Source: Leuctra nigra | Lineage: Eukaryota > Arthropoda > Insecta > Plecoptera > Leuctridae | Length of the DNA: 64,000 nucleotides | Reading direction: 5' to 3' | Assembly (NCBI GenBank): GCA_934045905.1 | Contig: OW203768.1 | Coordinates: 10,816,316-10,880,315, forward strand | Part shown: positions 38,901-52,740 of the stretch, piece after piece | Position numbering within the stretch: position 1 is the stretch's first letter | Layout: each line of letters begins with the position of its first letter | Notes under the pieces: model-generated | The model's database searches: none | Told to the model about the DNA's origin: nothing | Seen by the model: only the letters and a program-made list of their open reading frames with translations | Position numbers and translations under genes: made by a program

Positions 38901-41900
38901 GAGGGTAGTGACACATGTTGACGTCTCACTCTATGTTCAGGTGATCCTGGGAGGAGGGCGTCGACACTGGCTGCCCAAGGTCGCGAGGGACCCCGACGAA
39001 GAGGGTAGTGACACATGTTGACGTCCCACTCTATGTTCAGGTGATCTTGGGAGGAGAGCGACGACACTGGCTGCCCAAGGTCGCGAGGGACCCCGACGAA
39101 GAGGGTAGTGACACATGTTGACGTCTCACTCTATGTTCAGGTGATCCTGGGAGGAGGGCGACGACACTGGCTGCCCAAGGTCGCGAGGGACCCCGACGAA
39201 GAGGGTAGCGACACATGTTGACGTCTCACTCTATGTTCAGGTGATCTTGGGAGGAGGGCGTCGACACTGGCTGCCCAAGGTCGCGAGGGACCCCGACGAA
39301 GAGGGTAGTGACACATGTTGACGTCACACTCTATGTTCAGGTGATCTTGGGAGGAGGGCGTCGACACTGGCTGCCCAAGGTCGCGAGGGACCCCGACGAA
39401 GAGGGTAGTGACACATGTTGACGTCTCACTCTATGTTCAGGTGATCCTGGGAGGAGGGCGACGACACTGGCTGCCCAAGGTCGCGAGGGACCCCGACGAA
39501 GAGGGTAGTGACACATGTTGACGTCCCACTCTATGTTCAGGTGATCTTGGGAGGAGGGCGACGACACTGGCTGCCCAAGGTCGCGAGGGACCCCGACGAA
39601 GAGGGTAGTGACACATGTTGACGTCCCACTCTATGTTCAGGTGATCCTGGGAGGAGGGCGACGACACTGGCTGCCCAAGGTCGCGAGGGACCCCGACGAA
39701 GAGGGTAGTGACACATGTTGACGTCACACTCTATGTTCAGGTGATCTTGGGAGGAGGGCGACGACACTGGCTGCCCAAGGTCGCGAGGGACCCCGACGAA
39801 GAGGGTAGTGACACATGTTGACGTCTCACTCTATGTTCAGGTGATCTTGGGAGGAGGGCGACGACACTGGCTGCCCAAGGTCGCGAGGGACCCCGACGAA
39901 GAGGGTAGTGACACATGTTGACGTCCCACTCTATGTTCAGGTGATCTTGGGAGGAGAGCGACGACACTGGCTGCCCAAGGTCGCGAGGGACCCCGACGAA
40001 GAGGGTAGTGACACATGTTGACGTCTCACTCTATGTTCAGGTGATCCTGGGAGGAGGGCGACGACACTGGCTGCCCAAGGTCGCGAGGGACCCCGACGAA
40101 GAGGGTAGCGACACATGTTGACGTCTCACTCTATGTTCAGGTGATCTTGGGAGGAGGGCGTCGACACTGGCTGCCCAAGGTCGCGAGGGACCCCGACGAA
40201 GAGGGTAGTGACACATGTTGACGTCACACTCTATGTTCAGGTGATCTTGGGAGGAGGGCGTCGACACTGGCTGCCCAAGGTCGCGAGGGACCCCGACGAA
40301 GAGGGTAGCGACACATGTTGACGTCACACTCTATGTTCAGGTGATCCTGGGAGGAGGGCGTCGACACTGGCTGCCCAAGGTCGCGAGGGACCCCGACGAA
40401 GAGGGTAGTGACACATGTTGACGTCCCACTCTATGTTCAGGTGATCCTGGGAGGAGGGCGACGACACTGGCTGCCCAAGGTCGCGAGGGACCCCGACGAA
40501 GAGGGTAGTGACACATGTTGACGTCCCACTCTATGTTCAGGTGATCCTGGGAGGAGGGCGACGACACTGGCTGCCCAAGGTCGCGAGGGACCCCGACGAA
40601 GAGGGTAGTGACACATGTTGACGTCTCACTCTATGTTCAGGTGATCTTGGGAGGAGAGCGACGACACTGGCTGCCCAAGGTCGCGAGGGACCCCGACGAA
40701 GAGGGTAGCGACACATGTTGACGTCTCACTCTATGTTCAGGTGATCCTGGGAGGAGGGCGACGACACTGGCTGCCCAAGGTCGCGAGGGACCCCGACGAA
40801 GAGGGTAGTGACACATGTTGACGTCACACTCTATGTTCAGGTGATCTTGGGAGGAGGGCGACGACACTGGCTGCCCAAGGTCGCGAGGGACCCCGACGAA
40901 GAGGGTAGTGACACATGTTGACGTCTCACTCTATGTTCAGGTGATCCTGGGAGGAGGGCGACGACACTGGCTGCCCAAGGTCGCGAGGGACCCCGACGAA
41001 GAGGGTAGTGACACATGTTGACGTCCCACTCTATGTTCAGGTGATCCTGGGAGGAGGGCGACGACACTGGCTGCCCAAGGTCGCGAGGGACCCCGACGAA
41101 GAGGGTAGTGACACATGTTGACGTCTCACTCTATGTTCAGGTGATCTTGGGAGGAGGGCGTCGACACTGGCTGCCCAAGGTCGCGAGGGACCCCGACGAA
41201 GAGGGTAGTGACACATGTTGACGTCTCACTCTATGTTCAGGTGATCTTGGGAGGAGGGCGACGACACTGGCTGCCCAAGGTCGCGAGGGACCCCGACGAA
41301 GAGGGTAGTGACACATGTTGACGTCCCACTCTATGTTCAGGTGATCCTGGGAGGAGGGCGACGACACTGGCTGCCCAAGGTCGCGAGGGACCCCGACGAA
41401 GAGGGTAGTGACACATGTTGACGTCCCACTCTATGTTCAGGTGATCTTGGGAGGAGGGCGACGACACGGGCTGCCCAAGGTCGCGAGGGACCCCGACGAA
41501 GAGGGTAGCGACACATGTTGACGTCACACTCTATGTTCAGGTGATCCTGGGAGGAGGGCGACGACACTGGCTGCCCAAGGTCGCGAGGGACCCCGACGAA
41601 GAGGGTAGTGACACATGTTGACGTCTCACTCTATGTTCAGGTGATCCTGGGAGGAGGGCGTCGACACGGGCTGCCCAAGGTCGCGAGGGACCCCGACGAA
41701 GAGGGTAGTGACACATGTTGACGTCTCACTCTATGTTCAGGTGATCTTGGGAGGAGGGCGACGACACTGGCTGCCCAAGGTCGCGAGGGACCCCGACGAA
41801 GAGGGTAGTGACACATGTTGACGTCACACTCTATGTTCAGGTGATCCTGGGAGGAGGGCGACGACACTGGCTGCCCAAGGTCGCGAGGGACCCCGACGAA

Positions 41901-44900
41901 GAGGGTAGTGACACATGTTGACGTCTCACTCTATGTTCAGGTGATCCTGGGAGGAGGGCGACGACACTGGCTGCCCAAGGTCGCGAGGGACCCCGACGAA
42001 GAGGGTAGTGACACATGTTGACGTCTCACTCTATGTTCAGGTGATCTTGGGAGGAGGGCGACGACACTGGCTGCCCAAGGTCGCGAGGGACCCCGACGAA
42101 GAGGGTAGTGACACATGTTGACGTCCCACTCTATGTTCAGGTGATCCTGGGAGGAGAGCGACGACACTGGTTGCCCAAGGTCGCGAGGGACCCCGACGAA
42201 GAGGGTAGTGACACATGTTGACGTCTCACTCTATGTTCAGGTGATCTTGGGAGGAGGGCGACGACACTGGCTGCCCAAGGTCGCGAGGGACCCCGACGAA
42301 GAGGGTAGTGACACATGTTGACGTCTCACTCTATGTTCAGGTGATCCTGGGAGGAGGGCGTCGACACTGGCTGCCCAAGGTCGCGAGGGACCCCGACGAA
42401 GAGGGTAGTGACACATGTTGACGTCTCACTCTATGTTCAGGTGATCTTGGGAGGAGGGCGACGACACTGGCTGCCCAAGGTCGCGAGGGACCCCGACGAA
42501 GAGGGTAGTGACACATGTTGACGTCTCACTCTATGTTCAGGTGATCCTGGGAGGAGGGCGTCGACACTGGCTGCCCAAGGTCGCGAGGGACCCCGACGAA
42601 GAGGGTAGTGACACATGTTGACGTCTCACTCTATGTTCAGGTGATCTTGGGAGGAGGGCGACGACACTGGCTGCCCAAGGTCGCGAGGGACCCCGACGAA
42701 GAGGGTAGTGACACATGTTGACGTCTCACTCTATGTTCAGGTGATCCTGGGAGGAGGGCGTCGACACTGGCTGCCCAAGGTCGCGAGGGACCCCGACGAA
42801 GAGGGTAGTGACACATGTTGACGTCTCACTCTATGTTCAGGTGATCTTGGGAGGAGGGCGACGACACTGGCTGCCCAAGGTCGCGAGGGACCCCGACGAA
42901 GAGGGTAGTGACACATGTTGACGTCTCACTCTATGTTCAGGTGATCCTGGGAGGAGGGCGACGACACTGGCTGCCCAAGGTCGCGAGGGACCCCGACGAA
43001 GAGGGTAGTGACACATGTTGACGTCACACTCTATGTTCAGGTGATCTTGGGAGGAGGGCGACGACACTGGCTGCCCAAGGTCGCGAGGGACCCCGACGAA
43101 GAGGGTAGTGACACATGTTGACGTCCCACTCTATGTTCAGGTGATCCTGGGAGGAGGGCGACGACACTGGCTGCCCAAGGTCGCGAGGGACCCCGACGAA
43201 GAGGGTAGTGACACATGTTGACGTCTCACTCTATGTTCAGGTGATCTTGGGAGGAGGGCGACGACACTGGCTGCCCAAGGTCGCGAGGGACCCCGACGAA
43301 GAGGGTAGTGACACATGTTGACGTCCCACTCTATGTTCAGGTGATCTTGGGAGGAGGGCGACGACACTGGCTGCCCAAGGTCGCGAGGGACCCCGACGAA
43401 GAGGGTAGTGACACATGTTGACGTCTCACTCTATGTTCAGGTGATCTTGGGAGGAGGGCGACGACACTGGCTGCCCAAGGTCGCGAGGGACCCCGACGAA
43501 GAGGGTAGCGACACATGTTGACGTCCCACTCTATGTTCAGGTGATCCTGGGAGGAGGGCGACGACACTGGCTGCCCAAGGTCGCGAGGGACCCCGACGAA
43601 GAGGGTAGTGACACATGTTGACGTCCCACTCTATGTTCAGGTGATCTTGGGAGGAGGGCGACGACACTGGCTGCCCAAGGTCGCGAGGGACCCCGACGAA
43701 GAGGGTAGTGACACATGTTGACGTCTCACTCTATGTTCAGGTGATCTTGGGAGGAGGGCGACGACACTGGCTGCCCAAGGTCGCGAGGGACCCCGACGAA
43801 GAGGGTAGTGACACATGTTGACGTCCCACTCTATGTTCAGGTGATCCTGGGAGGAGGGCGACGACACGGGCTGCCCAAGGTCGCGAGGGACCCCGACGAA
43901 GAGGGTAGTGACACATGTTGACGTCCCACTCTATGTTCAGGTGATCTTGGGAGGAGGGCGACGACACTGGCTGCCCAAGGTCGCGAGGGACCCCGACGAA
44001 GAGGGTAGTGACACATGTTGACGTCCCACTCTATGTTCAGGTGATCCTGGGAGGAGGGCGACGACACTGGCTGCCCAAGGTCGCGAGGGACCCCGACGAA
44101 GAGGGTAGTGACACATGTTGACGTCCCACTCTATGTTCAGGTGATCCTGGGAGGAGAGCGACGACACTGGCTGCCCAAGGTCGCGAGGGACCCCGACGAA
44201 GAGGGTAGTGACACATGTTGACGTCCCACTCTATGTTCAGGTGATCCTGGGAGGAGGGCGACGACACTGGCTGCCCAAGGTCGCGAGGGACCCCGACGAA
44301 GAGGGTAGTGACACATGTTGACGTCCCACTCTATGTTCAGGTGATCCTGGGAGGAGGGCGACGACACTGGCTGCCCAAGGTCGCGAGGGACCCCGACGAA
44401 GAGGGTAGTGACACATGTTGACGTCTCACTCTATGTTCAGGTGATCTTGGGAGGAGGGCGACGACACTGGCTGCCCAAGGTCGCGAGGGACCCCGACGAA
44501 GAGGGTAGTGACACATGTTGACGTCTCACTCTATGTTCAGGTGATCCTGGGAGGAGGGCGTCGACACTGGCTGCCCAAGGTCGCGAGGGACCCCGACGAA
44601 GAGGGTAGTGACACATGTTGACGTCCCACTCTATGTTCAGGTGATCTTGGGAGGAGGGCGACGACACTGGCTGCCCAAGGTCGCGAGGGACCCCGACGAA
44701 GAGGGTAGTGACACATGTTGACGTCCCACTCTATGTTCAGGTGATCCTGGGAGGAGGGCGACGACACTGGCTGCCCAAGGTCGCGAGGGACCCCGACGAA
44801 GAGGGTAGTGACACATGTTGACGTCCCACTCTATGTTCAGGTGATCTTGGGAGGAGGGCGTCGACACTGGCTGCCCAAGGTCGCGAGGGACCCCGACGAA

Positions 44901-47900
44901 GAGGGTAGTGACACATGTTGACGTCCCACTCTATGTTCAGGTGATCTTGGGAGGAGGGCGACGACACTGGCTGCCCAAGGTCGCGAGGGACCCCGACGAA
45001 GAGGGTAGTGACACATGTTGACGTCCCACTCTATGTTCAGGTGATCCTGGGAGGAGGGCGACGACACTGGCTGCCCAAGGTCGCGAGGGACCCCGACGAA
45101 GAGGGTAGTGACACATGTTGACGTCTCACTCTATGTTCAGGTGATCTTGGGAGGAGGGCGACGACACTGGCTGCCCAAGGTCGCGAGGGACCCCGACGAA
45201 GAGGGTAGTGACACATGTTGACGTCCCACTCTATGTTCAGGTGATCTTGGGAGGAGGGCGACGACACTGGCTGCCCAAGGTCGCGAGGGACCCCGACGAA
45301 GAGGGTAGTGACACATGTTGACGTCTCACTCTATGTTCAGGTGATCTTGGGAGGAGGGCGACGACACTGGCTGCCCAAGGTCGCGAGGGACCCCGACGAA
45401 GAGGGTAGTGACACATGTTGACGTCTCACTCTATGTTCAGGTGATCCTGGGAGGAGGGCGACGACACTGGCTGCCCAAGGTCGCGAGGGACCCCGACGAA
45501 GAGGGTAGTGACACATGTTGACGTCTCACTCTATGTTCAGGTGATCCTGGGAGGAGGGCGTCGACACTGGCTGCCCAAGGTCGCGAGGGACCCCGACGAA
45601 GAGGGTAGTGACACATGTTGACGTCCCACTCTATGTTCAGGTGATCTTGGGAGGAGGGCGACGACACTGGCTGCCCAAGGTCGCGAGGGACCCCGACGAA
45701 GAGGGTAGTGACACATGTTGACGTCCCACTCTATGTTCAGGTGATCTTGGGAGGAGGGCGACGACACTGGCTGCCCAAGGTCGCGAGGGACCCCGACGAA
45801 GAGGGTAGTGACACATGTTGACGTCTCACTCTATGTTCAGGTGATCTTGGGAGGAGGGCGACGACACTGGCTGCCCAAGGTCGCGAGGGACCCCGACGAA
45901 GAGGGTAGTGACACATGTTGACGTCTCACTCTATGTTCAGGTGATCCTGGGAGGAGGGCGACGACACTGGCTGCCCAAGGTCGCGAGGGACCCCGACGAA
46001 GAGGGTAGTGACACATGTTGACGTCTCACTCTATGTTCAGGTGATCCTGGGAGGAGGGCGACGACACGGGCTGCCCAAGGTCGCGAGGGACCCCGACGAA
46101 GAGGGTAGTGACACATGTTGACGTCCCACTCTATGTTCAGGTGATCCTGGGAGGAGGGCGACGACACTGGCTGCCCAAGGTCGCGAGGGACCCCGACGAA
46201 GAGGGTAGTGACACATGTTGACGTCTCACTCTATGTTCAGGTGATCCTGGGAGGAGGGCGACGACACTGGCTGCCCAAGGTCGCGAGGGACCCCGACGAA
46301 GAGGGTAGTGACACATGTTGACGTCCCACTCTATGTTCAGGTGATCTTGGGAGGAGGGCGTCGACACTGGCTGCCCAAGGTCGCGAGGGACCCCGACGAA
46401 GAGGGTAGTGACACATGTTGACGTCTCACTCTATGTTCAGGTGATCCTGGGAGGAGGGCGACGACACTGGCTGCCCAAGGTCGCGAGGGACCCCGACGAA
46501 GAGGGTAGTGACACATGTTGACGTCCCACTCTATGTTCAGGTGATCTTGGGAGGAGGGCGACGACACTGGCTGCCCAAGGTCGCGAGGGACCCCGACGAA
46601 GAGGGTAGTGACACATGTTGACGTCTCACTCTATGTTCAGGTGATCCTGGGAGGAGGGCGTCGACACTGGCTGCCCAAGGTCGCGAGGGACCCCGACGAA
46701 GAGGGTAGTGACACATGTTGACGTCCCACTCTATGTTCAGGTGATCCTGGGAGGAGGGCGACGACACTGGCTGCCCAAGGTCGCGAGGGACCCCGACGAA
46801 GAGGGTAGCGACACATGTTGACGTCCCACTCTATGTTCAGGTGATCCTGGGAGGAGGGCGACGACACTGGCTGCCCAAGGTCGCGAGGGACCCCGACGAA
46901 GAGGGTAGTGACACATGTTGACGTCTCACTCTATGTTCAGGTGATCCTGGGAGGAGGGCGTCGACACTGGCTGCCCAAGGTCGCGAGGGACCCCGACGAA
47001 GAGGGTAGTGACACATGTTGACGTCTCACTCTATGTTCAGGTGATCTTGGGAGGAGGGCGACGACACTGGCTGCCCAAGGTCGCGAGGGACCCCGACGAA
47101 GAGGGTAGTGACACATGTTGACGTCTCACTCTATGTTCAGGTGATCCTGGGAGGAGGGCGACGACACTGGCTGCCCAAGGTCGCGAGGGACCCCGACGAA
47201 GAGGGTAGTGACACATGTTGACGTCAGACTCTATGTTCAGGTGATCCTGGGAGGAGGGCGTCGACACTGGCTGCCCAAGGTCGCGAGGGACCCCGACGAA
47301 GAGGGTAGTGACACATGTTGACGTCTCACTCTATGTTCAGGTGATCCTGGGAGGAGGGCGACGACACTGGCTGCCCAAGGTCGCGAGGGACCCCGACGAA
47401 GAGGGTAGTGACACATGTTGACGTCCCACTCTATGTTCAGGTGATCTTGGGAGGAGGGCGACGACACTGGCTGCCCAAGGTCGCGAGGGACCCCGACGAA
47501 GAGGGTAGTGACACATGTTGACGTCTCACTCTATGTTCAGGTGATCCTGGGAGGAGGGCGACGACACTGGCTGCCCAAGGTCGCGAGGGACCCCGACGAA
47601 GAGGGTAGTGACACATGTTGACGTCCCACTCTATGTTCAGGTGATCTTGGGAGGAGGGCGACGACACTGGCTGCCCAAGGTCGCGAGGGACCCCGACGAA
47701 GAGGGTAGTGACACATGTTGACGTCTCACTCTATGTTCAGGTGATCCTGGGAGGAGGGCGACGACACTGGCTGCCCAAGGTCGCGAGGGACCCCGACGAA
47801 GAGGGTAGTGACACATGTTGACGTCTCACTCTATGTTCAGGTGATCCTGGGAGGAGGGCGACGACACTGGCTGCCCAAGGTCGCGAGGGACCCCGACGAA

Positions 47901-50900
47901 GAGGGTAGCGACACATGTTGACGTCCCACTCTATGTTCAGGTGATCTTGGGAGGAGGGCGACGACACTGGCTGCCCAAGGTCGCGAGGGACCCCGACGAA
48001 GAGGGTAGTGACACATGTTGACGTCCCACTCTATGTTCAGGTGATCCTGGGAGGAGGGCGACGACACTGGCTGCCCAAGGTCGCGAGGGACCCCGACGAA
48101 GAGGGTAGTGACACATGTTGACGTCTCACTCTATGTTCAGGTGATCCTGGGAGGAGGGCGACGACACTGGCTGCCCAAGGTCGCGAGGGACCCCGACGAA
48201 GAGGGTAGTGACACATGTTGACGTCCCACTCTATGTTCAGGTGATCTTGGGAGGAGGGCGACGACACTGGCTGCCCAAGGTCGCGAGGGACCCCGACGAA
48301 GAGGGTAGTGACACATGTTGACGTCACACTCTATGTTCAGGTGATCTTGGGAGGAGGGCGACGACACTGGCTGCCCAAGGTCGCGAGGGACCCCGACGAA
48401 GAGGGTAGTGACACATGTTGACGTCCCACTCTATGTTCAGGTGATCCTGGGAGGAGGGCGACGACACTGGCTGCCCAAGGTCGCGAGGGACCCCGACGAA
48501 GAGGGTAGTGACACATGTTGACGTCTCACTCTATGTTCAGGTGATCTTGGGAGGAGGGCGACGACACTGGCTGCCCAAGGTCGCGAGGGACCCCGACGAA
48601 GAGGGTAGTGACACATGTTGACGTCCCACTCTATGTTCAGGTGATCTTGGGAGGAGAGCGACGACACGGGCTGCCCAAGGTCGCGAGGGACCCCGACGAA
48701 GAGGGTAGCGACACATGTTGACGTCTCACTCTATGTTCAGGTGATCTTGGGAGGAGGGCGACGACACGGGCTGCCCAAGGTCGCGAGGGACCCCGACGAA
48801 GAGGGTAGTGACACATGTTGACGTCCCACTCTATGTTCAGGTGATCCTGGGAGGAGGGCGACGACACTGGCTGCCCAAGGTCGCGAGGGACCCCGACGAA
48901 GAGGGTAGTGACACATGTTGACGTCCCACTCTATGTTCAGGTGATCTTGGGAGGAGGGCGACGACACTGGCTGCCCAAGGTCGCGAGGGACCCCGACGAA
49001 GAGGGTAGTGACACATGTTGACGTCACACTCTATGTTCAGGTGATCCTGGGAGGAGGGCGACGACACTGGCTGCCCAAGGTCGCGAGGGACCCCGACGAA
49101 GAGGGTAGTGACACATGTTGACGTCCCACTCTATGTTCAGGTGATCCTGGGAGGAGGGCGACGACACTGGCTGCCCAAGGTCGCGAGGGACCCCGACGAA
49201 GAGGGTAGTGACACATGTTGACGTCCCACTCTATGTTCAGGTGATCTTGGGAGGAGGGCGACGACACTGGCTGCCCAAGGTCACGAGGGACCCCGACGAA
49301 GAGGGTAGTGACACATGTTGACGTCCCACTCTATGTTCAGGTGATCTTGGGAGGAGGGCGACGACACTGGCTGCCCAAGGTCGCGAGGGACCCCGACGAA
49401 GAGGGTAGTGACACATGTTGACGTCTCACTCTATGTTCAGGTGATCTTGGGAGGAGGGCGACGACACTGGCTGCCCAAGGTCGCGAGGGACCCCGACGAA
49501 GAGGGTAGTGACACATGTTGACGTCCCACTCTATGTTCAGGTGATCTTGGGAGGAGGGCGACGACACGGGCTGCCCAAGGTCGCGAGGGACCCCGACGAA
49601 GAGGGTAGTGACACATGTTGACGTCTCACTCTATGTTCAGGTGATCTTGGGAGGAGGGCGACGACACTGGCTGCCCAAGGTCGCGAGGGACCCCGACGAA
49701 GAGGGTAGTGACACATGTTGACGTCCCACTCTATGTTCAGGTGATCCTGGGAGGAGGGCGACGACACTGGCTGCCCAAGGTCGCGAGGGACCCCGACGAA
49801 GAGGGTAGTGACACATGTTGACGTCTCACTCTATGTTCAGGTGATCTTGGGAGGAGGGCGACGACACTGGCTGCCCAAGGTCGCGAGGGACCCCGACGAA
49901 GAGGGTAGTGACACATGTTGACGTCTCACTCTATGTTCAGGTGATCCTGGGAGGAGGGCGACGACACTGGCTGCCCAAGGTCGCGAGGGACCCCGACGAA
50001 GAGGGTAGTGACACATGTTGACGTCCCACTCTATGTTCAGGTGATCCTGGGAGGAGGGCGACGACACGGGCTGCCCAAGGTCGCGAGGGACCCCGACGAA
50101 GAGGGTAGTGACACATGTTGACGTCACACTCTATGTTCAGGTGATCCTGGGAGGAGAGCGACGACACTGGCTGCCCAAGGTCGCGAGGGACCCCGACGAA
50201 GAGGGTAGTGACACATGTTGACGTCCCACTCTATGTTCAGGTGATCTTGGGAGGAGGGCGACGACACTGGCTGCCCAAGGTCGCGAGGGACCCCGACGAA
50301 GAGGGTAGTGACACATGTTGACGTCTCACTCTATGTTCAGGTGATCTTGGGAGGAGGGCGACGACACTGGCTGCCCAAGGTCGCGAGGGACCCCGACGAA
50401 GAGGGTAGTGACACATGTTGACGTCACACTCTATGTTCAGGTGATCCTGGGAGGAGAGCGACGACACTGGCTGCCCAAGGTCGCGAGGGACCCCGACGAA
50501 GAGGGTAGTGACACATGTTGACGTCTCACTCTATGTTCAGGTGATCTTGGGAGGAGGGCGACGACACTGGCTGCCCAAGGTCGCGAGGGACCCCGACGAA
50601 GAGGGTAGTGACACATGTTGACGTCCCACTCTATGTTCAGGTGATCCTGGGAGGAGGGCGTCGACACTGGCTGCCCAAGGTCGCGAGGGACCCCGACGAA
50701 GAGGGTAGTGACACATGTTGACGTCCCACTCTATGTTCAGGTGATCTTGGGAGGAGGGCGACGACACTGGCTGCCCAAGGTCGCGAGGGACCCCGACGAA
50801 GAGGGTAGTGACACATGTTGACGTCCCACTCTATGTTCAGGTGATCCTGGGAGGAGGGCGACGACACTGGCTGCCCAAGGTCGCGAGGGACCCCGACGAA

Positions 50901-52740
50901 GAGGGTAGTGACACATGTTGACGTCACACTCTATGTTCAGGTGATCCTGGGAGGAGGGCGACGACACTGGCTGCCCAAGGTCGCGAGGGACCCCGACGAA
51001 GAGGGTAGTGACACATGTTGACGTCTCACTCTATGTTCAGGTGATCTTGGGAGGAGGGCGACGACACTGGCTGCCCAAGGTCGCGAGGGACCCCGACGAA
51101 GAGGGTAGTGACACATGTTGACGTCTCACTCTATGTTCAGGTGATCCTGGGAGGAGGGCGACGACACTGGCTGCCCAAGGTCGCGTAGGACCCCGACGAA
51201 GAGGGTAGTGACACATGTTGACGTCCCACTCTATGTTCAGGTGATCTTGGGAGGAGGGCGACGACACTGGCTGCCCAAGGTCGCGAGGGACCCCGACGAA
51301 GAGGGTAGTGACACATGTTGACGTCTCACTCTATGTTCAGGTGATCCTGGGAGGAGGGCGTCGACACTGGCTGCCCAAGGTCGCGAGGGACCCCGACGAA
51401 GAGGGTAGTGACACATGTTGACGTCTCACTCTATGTTCAGGTGATCCTGGGAGGAGGGCGACGACACTGGCTGCCCAAGGTCGCGAGGGACCCCGACGAA
51501 GAGGGTAGTGACACATGTTGACGTCCCACTCTATGTTCAGGTGATCCTGGGAGGAGGGCGACGACACTGGCTGCCCAAGGTCGCGAGGGACCCCGACGAA
51601 GAGGGTAGTGACACATGTTGACGTCTCACTCTATGTTCAGGTGATCCTGGGAGGAGGGCGACGACACTGGCTGCCCAAGGTCGCGAGGGACCCCGACGAA
51701 GAGGGTAGCGACACATGTTGACGTCAGACTCTATGTTCAGGTGATCCTGGGAGGAGGGCGACGACACTGGCTGCCCAAGGTCGCGAGGGACCCCGACGAA
51801 GAGGGTAGTGACACATGTTGACGTCTCACTCTATGTTCAGGTGATCTTGGGAGGAGGGCGACGACACTGGCTGCCCAAGGTCGCGAGGGACCCCGACGAA
51901 GAGGGTAGTGACACATGTTGACGTCCCACTCTATGTTCAGGTGATCTTGGGAGGAGGGCGACGACACTGGCTGCCCAAGGTCGCGAGGGACCCCGACGAA
52001 GAGGGTAGTGACACATGTTGACGTCCCACTCTATGTTCAGGTGATCCTGGGAGGAGGGCGACGACACTGGCTGCCCAAGGTCGCGAGGGACCCCGACGAA
52101 GAGGGTAGTGACACATGTTGACGTCCCACTCTATGTTCAGGTGATCTTGGGAGGAGGGCGACGACACTGGCTGCCCAAGGTCGCGAGGGACCCCGACGAA
52201 GAGGGTAGTGACACATGTTGACGTCACACTCTATGTTCAGGTGATCTTGGGAGGAGGGCGTCGACACTGGCTGCCCAAGGTCGCGAGGGACCCCGACGAA
52301 GAGGGTAGTGACACATGTTGACGTCTCACTCTATGTTCAGGTGATCCTGGGAGGAGGGCGACGACACTGGCTGCCCAAGGTCGCGAGGGACCCCGACGAA
52401 GAGGGTAGTGACACATGTTGACGTCCCACTCTATGTTCAGGTGATCTTGGGAGGAGGGCGACGACACTGGCTGCCCAAGGTCGCGAGGGACCCCGACGAA
52501 GAGGGTAGCGACACATGTTGACGTCACACTCTATGTTCAGGTGATCCTGGGAGGAGGGCGACGACACTGGCTGCCCAAGGTCGCGAGGGACCCCGACGAA
52601 GAGGGTAGTGACACATGTTGACGTCCCACTCTATGTTCAGGTGATCCTGGGAGGAGGGCGACGACACTGGCTGCCCAAGGTCGCGAGGGACCCCGACGAA
52701 GAGGGTAGTGACACATGTTGACGTCCCACTCTATGTTCAG
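35934..52740 (+). repeat. Satellite 1: 100-bp tandem array built from the ALP exon-2 splice acceptor and exon head
   Basis: Full units start at 36041 and then at every 100 bp up to 52641: 167 units with no length change. Two degenerate edge copies precede them, one from 35934 ending in the acceptor at 35981 and a 59-bp deleted unit at 35982-36040. Unit positions 1-57 are the first 57 bases of the real exon at 52741 (GTGATC..GGAGGAGGGCGACGA..), encoding VILGGGRRHWLPKVARDP. Positions 58-66 continue in the same frame as DEEG after a 9-nt deletion relative to the exon. Positions 67-100 are a non-coding tail ending CTCTATGTTCAG, identical to the authentic acceptor at 52729-52740. The ALP frame meets TGA at unit positions 79-81. 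Recurrent variants are at positions 7, 17, 21, 28, 69 and 86. Transcribed as part of the intron, it presents about 170 copies of one acceptor. Confidence 0.97.

Noticed and set aside
35934..52740. CRISPR array.
   Set aside because: Units are contiguous with no unique spacers, the unit contains exon sequence, and the genome is eukaryotic.
36041..52740. p53-type half sites at ACACATGTTG in each unit.
   Set aside because: The second base breaks the purine triplet of the consensus, so the match is too weak to claim.
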